Below, in pieces: positions 1 to 7,620 of a DNA stretch of 12,959 nt. Origin of the DNA: an uncultured bacterium (lineage in GTDB: Bacteria; Planctomycetota; UBA8108). The stretch is taken from contig CAJWZY010000030.1 of NCBI GenBank assembly GCA_913050545.1, positions 1 to 12,959 on the forward strand, in the 5' to 3' direction. Made by a program: the position numbers and the translations under genes. The notes under the pieces are model-generated. The model saw only the letters and a program-made list of their open reading frames with translations. It was not told where the DNA came from and searched no databases. Positions within the stretch are counted from its first letter, which is position 1, and each line of letters starts with the position of its first letter.

Positions 1-1420
1 GGATGTACCGCGCCCCGCCTTCGGGAACGGGAATAGCAAGCACCTCGCTGTCAAATACAACGAAGCCACCCGGCTGGAGAATCGTTGGGACGGGAATTTC
101 GTAAAGAAAATTACCCCGGCTCGAGAGCAGAACGCTGCCGCCAAGATCGAGCTCCTCGTCCTCGGGATTGAAGAGCTCGATGAAGCCGGGATCGTCACCC
201 TCCCCCGCCTTGAGCTCGTTAATGATTCCACCCACATAGGGATTTGCCGCAGTGCCATCTTCCTCGGCCCCTAAATCCTCCACCATCGACAGGTCGGCAC
301 CGATGAAGAAATCCCTGCTGCCCCTGGTGGCGTTGACCCCCTGGACAGCCAGGACATTCGAGCCCTCCACAAGGAGGTCGGCGACACCGGGAAGCTCGAT
401 ACTGACCGTTCGGTTGCGGCTCTCATCCCCGGTCGCATCGAAGGCGACAGGCTCACCGGGGTCTCCGACATTGTCCCTGCTCACCTCTGTGCCGTTGATA
501 TAGGCCACAAAGGCATCGTCGTATGAAACAGAGAGGCTGAGGGTGATCGCTCCCTGGGAAATCCCCGCCAGGGTCTCCTTTGTCAGGGTAAATGCGCTGC
601 GAATGTAATAGGTGTTGAACTCGTTGCGCATGTTGGTGATCTGGGTCGAGAAATTGAAACCCGGCCGCTGTCCGTAACCGAAAGCGCCCTGGGCTGTATC
701 CCAGTCTTCGTCATCGAACCCGGTGGAGGTCCAGGCATCGATCGGATCCGATGGGCTCTCCCGGCCGGAAAAGGTTCTCCAGATCCCCTGGGATGACACG
801 ACGGACCTTGCACCTCCCTGCGTCAGGCGCGAAGGAAGAACCCTGCGGGAGTTCACCGCTCCTGGAGTCCCTCCGAGAAATCTGCTGGGCTTCCAGTTCC
901 GTGGAAGATCATTGGCATTATCGACGCCGGTAAACTCAAGCGACGGCCCGCGTCCATCCGGACGGCCTGACCACGGGATCTCATCTCCATAATGTACCCG
1001 ACTGATCATCAGGCCCTGCGAATTGACAAGCTCGAGGATCTCTCCGCCGTTGTCCAGCTGGCCGAGGTAGGGCCCCAGGACCCGCTGCAAGCCATAGCGT
1101 TCGGCGGCAGCTGCGGGGTCCGGACTGAGTACAAGATACTCACCAGGATCGATGAGGGTCCGCGCGGGAAAAACAAAATCGACACCGCGGGCAAACTCCC
1201 ATTCACCGAGGTCAAGAGTTGTGCCGCCGCGATTGAAGAGCTCGATAAACTCCAGGCTGTCCTCGCCGCCGTTATCGAAAACGTTGTAGTTCAACTCTGT
1301 GATGATGACGTCGAAATCATCAGCGCGAAGAGCTGAGAATGAGGGCAGCATCACTGCAAGAAAGCAGGTAACTGCTGTCCGGGAAACAATATAACTATAG
1401 ATATCTTGCAATGCTTTCAT
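1..1420 (-). CDS. Secreted lamin-tail-domain protein, C-terminus cut by window edge
   Basis: The reading frame is open from ATG 1420 to the left edge: 473 residues visible, C-terminus missing. Residues 1-33 look like a signal peptide (basic start, hydrophobic stretch around 15-30, then ALRA before DDFD). Residues 35-190 read as a lamin-tail domain: it has ITELNYN at 40-46, EFIELFN at 57-63, a DPGEYLVLSPD stretch at 91-101 and the closing FLGGTPGAVN at 181-190. Residues 207-380 look like a beta-sandwich with GFDDEDWDTAQGAFGYG, a YYIR strand and DDAFVAYINGTEVSR. A second lamin-tail domain starts near 397 (IINELKAG, FIELFNPEDEELDLGG). In planctomycete and verrucomicrobial proteins this order is often followed by a CotH-kinase or further modules, which would lie outside the window. 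GGGGGAAG upstream supports the start. The protein is probably exported to the envelope or cell surface; its function is not known. Confidence 0.85.
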   Translation of the reverse strand, partial: MKALQDIYSYIVSRTAVTCFLAVMLPSFSALRADDFDVIITELNYNVFDNGGEDSLEFIELFNRGGTTLDLGEWEFARGVDFVFPARTLIDPGEYLVLSPDPAAAAERYGLQRVLGPYLGQLDNGGEILELVNSQGLMISRVHYGDEIPWSGRPDGRGPSLEFTGVDNANDLPRNWKPSRFLGGTPGAVNSRRVLPSRLTQGGARSVVSSQGIWRTFSGRESPSDPIDAWTSTGFDDEDWDTAQGAFGYGQRPGFNFSTQITNMRNEFNTYYIRSAFTLTKETLAGISQGAITLSLSVSYDDAFVAYINGTEVSRDNVGDPGEPVAFDATGDESRNRTVSIELPGVADLLVEGSNVLAVQGVNATRGSRDFFIGADLSMVEDLGAEEDGTAANPYVGGIINELKAGEGDDPGFIELFNPEDEELDLGGSVLLSSRGNFLYEIPVPTILQPGGFVVFDSEVLAIPVPEGGARYI

Positions 1421-1495
1421 CTCTCTGACTTCCCCCATATGCCCCCGAAAAAGTAGTCGCTCTAATACGATTTTTTTAGCCAGCCCGTTCCTCTA

Positions 1496-1541
1496 TTTTA
1501 GACCCGACATAGTCCCGGAATCTACTGCGGGTCCTCTAAAA
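1496..1541. repeat. Imperfect inverted repeat upstream of the lamin-tail gene
   Basis: On the plus strand TTTTAGACCCG (1496-1506) is matched by CGGG (1528-1531), a TCC bulge, and TCTAAAA (1535-1541). This gives an 11-pair stem with a three-base bulge and a 21-base loop. No T tract follows on either strand, so it does not look like a standard intrinsic terminator. It could be a structured RNA element or a protein-binding site before the lamin-tail gene. The arms are visible; any function is inference. Confidence 0.45.
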
Positions 1542-1586
1542 CTGCCGACACGGATTTATCCTCCAGAAGCAGGCTTAGCCACCTTT

Positions 1587-1603
1587 AAGGACACCTGGTC
1601 CTT
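1587..1603 (-). terminator. Short stem-loop just after the 145-residue gene, possible 3' end
   Basis: AAGGAC-ACCTG-GTCCTT forms a perfect 6-base stem with a 5-base loop, beginning 8 bases past the stop codon of the hpnH-linked small gene. There is no T run on the minus strand after it, so as an intrinsic terminator it is weak. It may instead protect the 3' end of the hpnH operon transcript. Confidence 0.3.
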
Positions 1604-1611
1604 GCAGGCCC

Positions 1612-2049
1612 TCAGCCGTGTTCTTCGGGGAAAAGATCGATATTTTCGACTTCTTCGCCTCGTGCGAGAGCTTCTTTGCGTTCCGTGTACTTTTTCAGCC
1701 AGGTTTCCCAGGACTTGCCGGAGGCGACATCCTTGCCGCTGAAGCGGAACCCACCTATCTGGGCATTGGGAATTCTGCGCCTCGGGTCCCCGGAAGCCGG
1801 AAAAACCTCGATCCAACTTCCGGAGCTGCCCTCATCCCCGATCGACCGGTTGGCAAGGTATCCCGCCAGCTCCTGTCCATCTTTTAAAAGAACCGTCACA
1901 TCTCCACGGTAATCGAAGGCCGCCTCGATGACCTCCTCAAGACTGCCGGGCTCTCCCTCCACCCAGGAAAAACCCTGGCCGTATTCTCCCGGAGAATCTC
2001 CAGGGGCTGCAGCGCCGCTTGCCTCGTCTCCAGGGAGGTCACTCAGCAT
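1612..2049 (-). CDS. Conserved unknown protein paired with hpnH, possible small beta-barrel
   Basis: This 145-residue protein starts 12 bases after the hpnH stop codon, so the two are probably one transcript. A GAGGG overlapping the hpnH stop can serve as ribosome binding site for ATG 2049, which suggests translational coupling. Residues 1-35 are low-complexity (Gly, Ala, Pro, Asp) and probably disordered. The core, about 37-122, has an amphipathic helix (SLEEVIEAAFDY), a strand pattern VTVLLKDGQELAGYLANR (51-68) and then IEVFP, RRIPNAQIGGFRFSGKD and GKSWETWLKKY. The tail is charged. The DGxExxGY pattern between alternating hydrophobic strands recalls small SH3-like or Sm-like barrels, but that is inference from pattern only. 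No signal peptide or membrane segment is seen. I do not know a function; the position suggests a role linked to hopanoid synthesis or its control. Confidence 0.75.
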   Translation of the reverse strand: MLSDLPGDEASGAAAPGDSPGEYGQGFSWVEGEPGSLEEVIEAAFDYRGDVTVLLKDGQELAGYLANRSIGDEGSSGSWIEVFPASGDPRRRIPNAQIGGFRFSGKDVASGKSWETWLKKYTERKEALARGEEVENIDLFPEEHG

Positions 2050-2061
2050 GGCCAGGCGCCC

Positions 2062-3186
<1,125 letters not shown>

Positions 3187-3204
3187 CTGGGAAATGGGTA
3201 CGCC

Positions 3205-3221
3205 GATGGTTCTCTAGCTCC
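3205..3221 (-). promoter_or_regulatory. hpnH: Probable true hpnH start: GGAG and an ATC codon upstream of the ATG
   Basis: Seven codons upstream of ATG 3186, in frame, lies ATC at 3207-3205. It has GGAG at 3221-3218, ten bases away, while the ATG itself is preceded only by pyrimidine-rich sequence. The added residues read (I)GVPISQ, matching the family's usual M-x-VP-x-x-Q start, and the distance from VP to the conserved YPLV is 23 residues, as I recall for other HpnH proteins. An in-frame TAG (3216-3214) blocks anything longer. Either ATC is used as a rare start codon or the base was originally ATG. Confidence 0.45.
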
Positions 3222-3257
3222 AGTAGTCTGTGGTCCCCGGAAAAACAGGGAAAACCG

Positions 3258-3286
3258 AGTATGCCATCCGCCCATTTTGCGGTCAA
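3258..3286 (-). promoter_or_regulatory. Candidate sigma-70-type promoter for hpnH operon
   Basis: On the minus strand TTGACC (3286-3281) is followed by a 17-base spacer and CATACT (3263-3258), with a TGG just before the -10 that resembles an extended -10. It sits in the 144-base gap between the proA stop and hpnH. Transcription would begin near 3251, so hpnH and the following small gene would be expressed independently of proA. The call is by eye and unverified. Confidence 0.5.
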
Positions 3287-3330
3287 GAGGCGTCGAATCC
3301 AGCTGAGCCTGGTGGCCTTAGAACCGGGCG

Positions 3331-4665
3331 TCAGGGAAGCTCCGGAGGCTCCACGCCTTCATGCAGGAACTTGCGACCGCCGGGATCATAATCTGCCGCC
3401 ACATGGCCGGCCCCATAGAGCCTGTACTTGTAGATCACCAGGCCCTCGAGGCCAACCGGGCCACGGGCGTGGGTCTTGTTGGTGCTGATACCCACCTCCG
3501 CCCCCAGGCCGAAGCGAAAACCATCGGCAAAACGGGTGGATGCATTGTGGAAGACCCCTGCAGAATCAACCCGGGAAAGAAAATATTCTGCCGCATCGGC
3601 ATCCTCGGTCACGATCGCATCGGTGTGATGGGACCCGTGTGAATTAATATGCTCAACCGCCTCCTGGAGCGAAGAAACTGTCTTCACCGCCAGCACCTTG
3701 TCGAGAAACTCGGTGTCGTAATCTTCTGCGGTAGCACTCGAGGCCTGAAGCCGGGTCGAGGCCTCCTCATCGGCCCGGAGCTCAACCCCGGCCTCCACCA
3801 GGGCTGCGCCCACGGCAGGAAGCAGGTCGTCGAGCCGGTCCCGGTGAACAAGCAATGTTTCACACGCATTGCAGGCAGCCGGGTAATGCGTTTTTGCATC
3901 GACACTCACCGCCACTGCCTTCTCCAGGTCCGCATCCCGGTCGAGGTAGACCGAGCAGATTCCATCCGCATGCCCGAGAACAGGAATCCGGGTCGCCTCC
4001 TGGATGGACTGCACGAGCTCATTGGATCCCCTTGGAATAATCAGGTCGATCCAGCGGTCGAGGTCAAGCATCTCCCGCACCTCTTCACGGGTGGAAACAA
4101 GCTGGACCGCATCAGGGGAGACCCCATCGACCTCACTAAGAGCCTCTTGAATAGCCTGCACAAGTGCTTCGTTGGTACGCGAGGCCTCCCGTCCGCCCTT
4201 GAGGATCACGGCGTTGGAAGACTTCAATGCAAGAGAGGCGATCTGCACAGCCGCCTCGGGACGGGCCTCGAAGATGACGCCGATGACTCCGAGGGGGCAG
4301 CTGACCCGGTAGAGCTCAAGCCCATCGTCCAGGCGGGTGGCAAGGGTCACCCTTCCGACAGGGTCCGGCAGACGGGCCACGTCACCCACTCCTGCCAGCA
4401 TCGCCTCGAACTTGCTGCCCTCGAGGTCGAGTCTTTTGAACAGGGCGGCACTCAGGCTCCCTGAGGCAACCTCCGCCTCACAGTCAGCCTTGTCAGCCCG
4501 GTTCGCCTCGAGAATCTCTTCCCGCCGCTCCTGGAGCTTCCGCCCCACCGCCTCGAGCGCCGCGTTCTTCGGCTCCGCAGAAAGTGCAGCTAATTGCAGA
4601 GCCGCAGCCCGCGCTCTCCTGGCGACAGCCTCAACCGTTGAATTGCCGTTTGCTTCTGTGCTCAT
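3331..4665 (-). CDS. proA: Gamma-glutamyl phosphate reductase
   Basis: ProA reduces gamma-glutamyl phosphate to glutamate-5-semialdehyde with NADPH, the second step of proline synthesis from glutamate, in the cytoplasm. Its 444 residues are slightly longer than the usual ~415-420. The aldehyde-dehydrogenase-like fold shows CPLGVIGVIFEARPE (123-137), ALKSSNAVILKGG (146-158), IPRGSNELV (210-218) and the catalytic cysteine in AACNACETLLVH (Cys265). The family signature lies at 330-351: V-x5-AVEHI followed by HGSHHTDAI. NKTHARGPVGLEGL near 397-409 is also typical. ATG 4665 has a weak GAGA-type ribosome site, and a promoter candidate lies just upstream. proB, the kinase that supplies the substrate, is not in the window. 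Nothing suggests damage or transfer. Confidence 0.97.
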   Translation of the reverse strand: MSTEANGNSTVEAVARRARAAALQLAALSAEPKNAALEAVGRKLQERREEILEANRADKADCEAEVASGSLSAALFKRLDLEGSKFEAMLAGVGDVARLPDPVGRVTLATRLDDGLELYRVSCPLGVIGVIFEARPEAAVQIASLALKSSNAVILKGGREASRTNEALVQAIQEALSEVDGVSPDAVQLVSTREEVREMLDLDRWIDLIIPRGSNELVQSIQEATRIPVLGHADGICSVYLDRDADLEKAVAVSVDAKTHYPAACNACETLLVHRDRLDDLLPAVGAALVEAGVELRADEEASTRLQASSATAEDYDTEFLDKVLAVKTVSSLQEAVEHINSHGSHHTDAIVTEDADAAEYFLSRVDSAGVFHNASTRFADGFRFGLGAEVGISTNKTHARGPVGLEGLVIYKYRLYGAGHVAADYDPGGRKFLHEGVEPPELP

Positions 4666-4698
4666 GTTCTCACTGGATGATCTGCTAAGCTGCGACTC

Positions 4699-4726
4699 AG
4701 GATAAACGATTCCGGGAATGTCTCAA
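4699..4726 (-). promoter_or_regulatory. Candidate promoter for proA
   Basis: On the minus strand TTGAGA (4726-4721), a 16-base spacer and TATCCT (4704-4699) form a reasonable sigma-70-type promoter. Transcription would start near 4692, giving a leader of about 27 bases before ATG 4665. It lies in the divergent region shared with tpx. Confidence 0.5.
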
Positions 4727-4798
4727 AGATACTAAGGCTGGCAACGAGCAGCATTGATGAGCAGATTGGTTTTCGATACTATGCTGCGCTTGTCTCTC

Positions 4799-4828
4799 TT
4801 GATAGTTAACGCCCTGTGCGGGCATTAT
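4799..4828 (+). promoter_or_regulatory. Candidate promoter for tpx
   Basis: TTGATA (4799-4804), an 18-base spacer and CATTAT (4823-4828) give a good -35 and a fair -10. Transcription would begin near 4835, and AGGAAAGG (4838-4845) then serves ATG 4855. A second possible box, TTGATG (4754-4759) with TACTAT (4777-4782) at 17 bases, lies upstream. I see no clear OxyR- or PerR-type operator. Confidence 0.5.
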
Positions 4829-4854
4829 TCATTGAACAGGAAAGGTGCAGAATA

Positions 4855-5481
4855 ATGAGCGAAAGAGAAGGAGCCGTAACATTCCAGGGTGGCCCCCTGA
4901 CCCTCGTAGGACCCGAGCTGCAGGTTGGCGACCAGGCTCCTGACTTCAATGTCATCGATGGCGGCCTTGGAGCTGTCACGCTGGCATCCTCTGCCGGCAA
5001 GGTAAGGCTGATCTCAGCAGTACCCTCACTCGACACCCCCGTCTGCTCCGACCAGACCAAGCGTTTTGCAGAGGCCCTCGGCGGACTTCCCGAAAACGTA
5101 GAGGTGCTCACCATCAGCGCCGACCTGCCCTTCGCGCAGGGACGCTGGTGCGGAGCCGAGGGCGTCGAGATGACGACGCTGTCAGACCACCGCGAGCTCT
5201 CCTTCGCCAGTGCCTACGGAGTTCTCATCAAGGAGCTCAAGCTCCTCACCCGGGCCATCTTCGTCATCGATGCCGAAGACAAGATCACCTACGTTGAGAT
5301 CGTCCCCGAGGTCACCGACCACCCCGACTACGATGCGGCCCTCGCCGCCGCAGGCGGTGTAACAGCAGGTGAAGATGAAGCAGGTGGTGGCGACGACGAT
5401 GCTGGCGGCGACGATGCCGGTGAAGCAGAAGCCCCCGCCGCACCTGCGGAGGATGGCGGAGGAGATGAGAGTAACGGCTGA
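4855..5481 (+). CDS. tpx: Thiol peroxidase Tpx with acidic C-terminal tail
   Basis: Tpx is an atypical 2-Cys peroxiredoxin that reduces hydrogen and alkyl peroxides with electrons from thioredoxin. The peroxidatic cysteine is Cys64 in PSLDTPVCSDQT and the resolving cysteine is Cys99 in DLPFAQGRWCGAEG, close to positions 61 and 95 of E. coli Tpx. The N-terminus VTFQGGPLTLVG, the RAIFVIDAEDKITYVEIV stretch and the YDAAL end are all typical. The family usually ends near residue 165-170. Here about 40 more residues follow, almost entirely Gly, Ala, Asp and Glu, so probably a disordered acidic tail. I chose ATG 4855 over an in-frame GTG at 4816 because homology begins there, AGGAAAGG lies 9 bases upstream, and the GTG falls inside the likely promoter. 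The HAD gene follows 18 bases after the stop, suggesting one transcript. Confidence 0.95.
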   Translation: MSEREGAVTFQGGPLTLVGPELQVGDQAPDFNVIDGGLGAVTLASSAGKVRLISAVPSLDTPVCSDQTKRFAEALGGLPENVEVLTISADLPFAQGRWCGAEGVEMTTLSDHRELSFASAYGVLIKELKLLTRAIFVIDAEDKITYVEIVPEVTDHPDYDAALAAAGGVTAGEDEAGGGDDDAGGDDAGEAEAPAAPAEDGGGDESNG

Positions 5482-5499
5482 TTTCTCCAGCTGGCAGAT

Positions 5500-6360
5500 A
5501 TGAATCGCAGGATACAAGGGACCTCCATCGAGATCGCAGATGCGCCTGCGCGGGCACCTGTCCGCCACGCTCTCTTTGACCTCGATGGAACCCTCTCCCT
5601 GCTCAGGGATGGCTGGCAGGACCAGATGGTCCCCCTGATGGTCGGACTGCTGGAAGATTGCGGAGGAGCTGAAACGACAGCTGAGCTCGAGAAGCTGGTG
5701 ACGGGGTTTGTCGACCAGCTCACCGGCAAGCAGACCATCTACCAGATGATCCGGCTGTGTGAAGAGCTCGAGAAGCGCGGTGGCTCACCGCGGGAACCAC
5801 TTGAGTACAAAGAGCTCTACAACAGCCGCCTTGACGCCGCCATCTCCGGCCGGCTCGAGGGAATCGGATCTGGCCGCCTCGCGCGTGAAGATTTCCTGGT
5901 TCCCGGCAGCCTTGAATTTCTCGAAGAGCTCACCAGCCGCGGCGTGAACTGCCACCTGGCCAGCGGCACGGATGAGGACCTCGTCAGGAGGGACGCCGCC
6001 CTCCTGGGATTCGATCATTTTTTTGAGGGCCGGATATCTGGAGCCCTGCGGCAATACGAAAACTTTTCCAAGCAGATGGTCATCGAACGGATCATCTCAG
6101 AACACCAGCTCAAGGGACCGGAGCTTATCGTGGTCGGGGATGGATACGTCGAGATCCGGGATGGCCGCAGGGCCGGAGCCGTCACCTTCGGCGTCCACAC
6201 CCGGGAGAACAACCGCTACCACATGAACAGCGGAAAGCGCGGGCGGCTCCTCGAGGCCGGGGCGCATTTCCTGGCCCCCGGTCTCGAAGAAGGAGTGGCT
6301 CTACTCGATTTTCTCGGGGACGGACAAGGCGGGGCTCAGGCCTCGACCTCATCACGATAA
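5500..6360 (+). CDS. HAD-superfamily phosphatase
   Basis: This 286-residue protein carries the HAD motifs in order: the nucleophile motif FDLDGTLS (Asp27, Asp29), motif II ASGT (154-157), the conserved lysine in SKQM (Lys191), and motif IV GDGYVEIRDG (213-222). An alpha-helical cap of about 100 residues lies between motifs I and II, so it is a C1-cap enzyme like phosphoglycolate phosphatases. That points to a small phosphorylated substrate, but the exact one cannot be read from sequence. Its start is 18 bases after tpx with only a weak ribosome site, so expression may depend on read-through from tpx. Its last 25 bases overlap the 3' end of the opposing methyltransferase gene. No signal peptide; cytoplasmic. 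Confidence 0.88.
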   Translation: MNRRIQGTSIEIADAPARAPVRHALFDLDGTLSLLRDGWQDQMVPLMVGLLEDCGGAETTAELEKLVTGFVDQLTGKQTIYQMIRLCEELEKRGGSPREPLEYKELYNSRLDAAISGRLEGIGSGRLAREDFLVPGSLEFLEELTSRGVNCHLASGTDEDLVRRDAALLGFDHFFEGRISGALRQYENFSKQMVIERIISEHQLKGPELIVVGDGYVEIRDGRRAGAVTFGVHTRENNRYHMNSGKRGRLLEAGAHFLAPGLEEGVALLDFLGDGQGGAQASTSSR

Positions 6361-7616
6361 CGCAGGAACCGCTTCTTCATCCGGTACTCGCGGCTCTCAT
6401 CGACCCCTGCCGCGCCATCCCTGACGAGGCGTGAGTTGATGCAGGTCCTGTTGCGCAGGTAGAGATAAACTCCACCCTCCTCATCCGTGCGCGGATCGCT
6501 CTTGAAATAGACCTGCTTCCCGCTGACCAGCTCACGCAGGCGATCGATACCGCCACCCTGATCGCTCTCGAGCAGCCCGAGAAGCCGAAGACGGGTGCCG
6601 CCTTCGAGCTCAACCGTCCGGACATCCAGGACCTCACTCACCCGGTGATATTCTTCGCGATGCCGGCTGTCACCTTTTCGAATCACCGAGCCATACCCCG
6701 CGGCCCGGCCCCCGGAAGCTGCCGCAACAGCACCCCCTCCTCCACCCTGGAGGTCTACCTGTTCGCGGACCACCTCCAGGGCTTCCTCCCCGCGGAAGAA
6801 CTCCCGCTGATCACCGAAACCGGTCTTCTCGCGAATCGTTCCGAGAAAATCCGGGTTCACCTCGTAGCCGGTACAGGACCTGCCCAGCTCGCGGGCTACG
6901 CTCATCGTGGTCCCGCTGCCAAGGAAGGGATCGAGCACCGTCTCTCCTTCGAAGGTGAACATCCGGATCAACCTCCTGGGAAGCTCATCCGGAAATACCG
7001 CGATATGGTCCTCCTGCCGGGCTCCCGGGAAGGTCCAGTGGCCGTAGAAATACTCGTTCCACTCCTCGGTGCTGAGGCGGGAGTTTTCCTTCTGCTCTGG
7101 CGAAGGCCTCGGCGCCTTGCCCTGCTTCTTGAACAACAGGATGTGTTCATAATCCAGCTTGACGATGCCATTTCGCGGATGGGGAAAAGAACCCATAACC
7201 ACCCCGCCGCCGGAGGTGTTCATCGTCGTCACCTTCTGCCAGATAATCGAGCCCATAAAATCGAGCCCCAGGCCAACGCAACCGCGAATAATATCGGCGT
7301 GAATCGCCGCAATCCGGTAGCGGCCGTAGGTGCTGGCGCGGAGAAACTGGTCGCCGATGTTCACCGCCAGGCGGCAGCCCGGGTGGAGCACACGCTCACA
7401 TTCTCCCCAGACCCGATCCAGCTCGGCAATATACTCATCGTATTCCTGGTGAAAACCAATCTGGCTGTCGGCCTCATAATCCTTCAGCTGCCAGTAGGGC
7501 GGAGAGGTAGCCACCAGGTGAACGGAGCTGTCCTCGACGGCTGCCATGTTCCGCGAGTCACCCAGCACCACCCTGTAGCCCAGCCCGCTGCTTTCTTCGT
7601 TCTTCCGCCTGACCAT
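6336..7616 (-). CDS. Beta-class DNA methyltransferase fused to a degenerate SNase-like domain
   Basis: This 426-residue protein has a methyltransferase core with the catalytic motif IV TSPPYWQL first (37-44) and the SAM-binding motif DPFLGSGTT later (229-237), the beta-class order. SPPY favours N4-cytosine methylation, though N6-adenine is not excluded. VNIGDQF (85-91), IIWQKVTT (124-131) and FPDELPRRLI (208-217) also fit. A Gly/Ala-rich linker near 290-309 leads to residues 326-420, which resemble a staphylococcal-nuclease fold: VLDVRTVELEGG, RLRLLGLLE, VSGKQVYFKSD, YLYLRNR, INSRLVRDGAA. The DGDT-type calcium motif reads DVRT and the late catalytic arginine seems missing, so the domain is probably not a nuclease. 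The ATG lies 4 bases after the dus stop, with GGGGAAG ten bases upstream. A longer start at 7727 would lie inside dus. No restriction enzyme is nearby. Confidence 0.88.
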   Translation of the reverse strand: MVRRKNEESSGLGYRVVLGDSRNMAAVEDSSVHLVATSPPYWQLKDYEADSQIGFHQEYDEYIAELDRVWGECERVLHPGCRLAVNIGDQFLRASTYGRYRIAAIHADIIRGCVGLGLDFMGSIIWQKVTTMNTSGGGVVMGSFPHPRNGIVKLDYEHILLFKKQGKAPRPSPEQKENSRLSTEEWNEYFYGHWTFPGARQEDHIAVFPDELPRRLIRMFTFEGETVLDPFLGSGTTMSVARELGRSCTGYEVNPDFLGTIREKTGFGDQREFFRGEEALEVVREQVDLQGGGGGAVAAASGGRAAGYGSVIRKGDSRHREEYHRVSEVLDVRTVELEGGTRLRLLGLLESDQGGGIDRLRELVSGKQVYFKSDPRTDEEGGVYLYLRNRTCINSRLVRDGAAGVDESREYRMKKRFLRYRDEVEA

Positions 7617-7620
7617 TTTC

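Larger units (their letters stand above)
1421..1611. other. Intergenic region with inverted repeat and stem-loop
   Basis: This 191-base gap separates the 3' end of the 145-residue gene from the start of the lamin-tail gene, both on the minus strand. It is more AT-rich than its neighbours and contains a 7-base T run (1471-1477), an imperfect inverted repeat (1496-1541) and a short perfect stem-loop (1587-1603). I see no small gene. It should carry the promoter of the lamin-tail gene. TAAAAT (minus strand, 1500-1495) and TATTAG further downstream are possible -10 elements, but neither has a convincing -35, so I do not call a promoter. Confidence 0.5.

Noticed and set aside
1471..1477. T7 run as an intrinsic terminator on the plus strand
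   Set aside because: No GC-rich stem lies directly before it and no plus-strand gene ends nearby.
3649..4464. Plus-strand open frame of 271 codons opposite proA
   Set aside because: It mirrors the proA frame, has no family-like sequence, and proA is unmistakable on the other strand.
4816..4854. GTG start extending Tpx by 13 residues
   Set aside because: The extension is unlike the family and overlaps the likely promoter; ATG 4855 has its own ribosome site.
6336..7616. Reading the methyltransferase as part of a full restriction-modification or phage-defence island
   Set aside because: No separate nuclease, helicase or specificity gene lies nearby; neighbours are dus, a HAD phosphatase and tpx.
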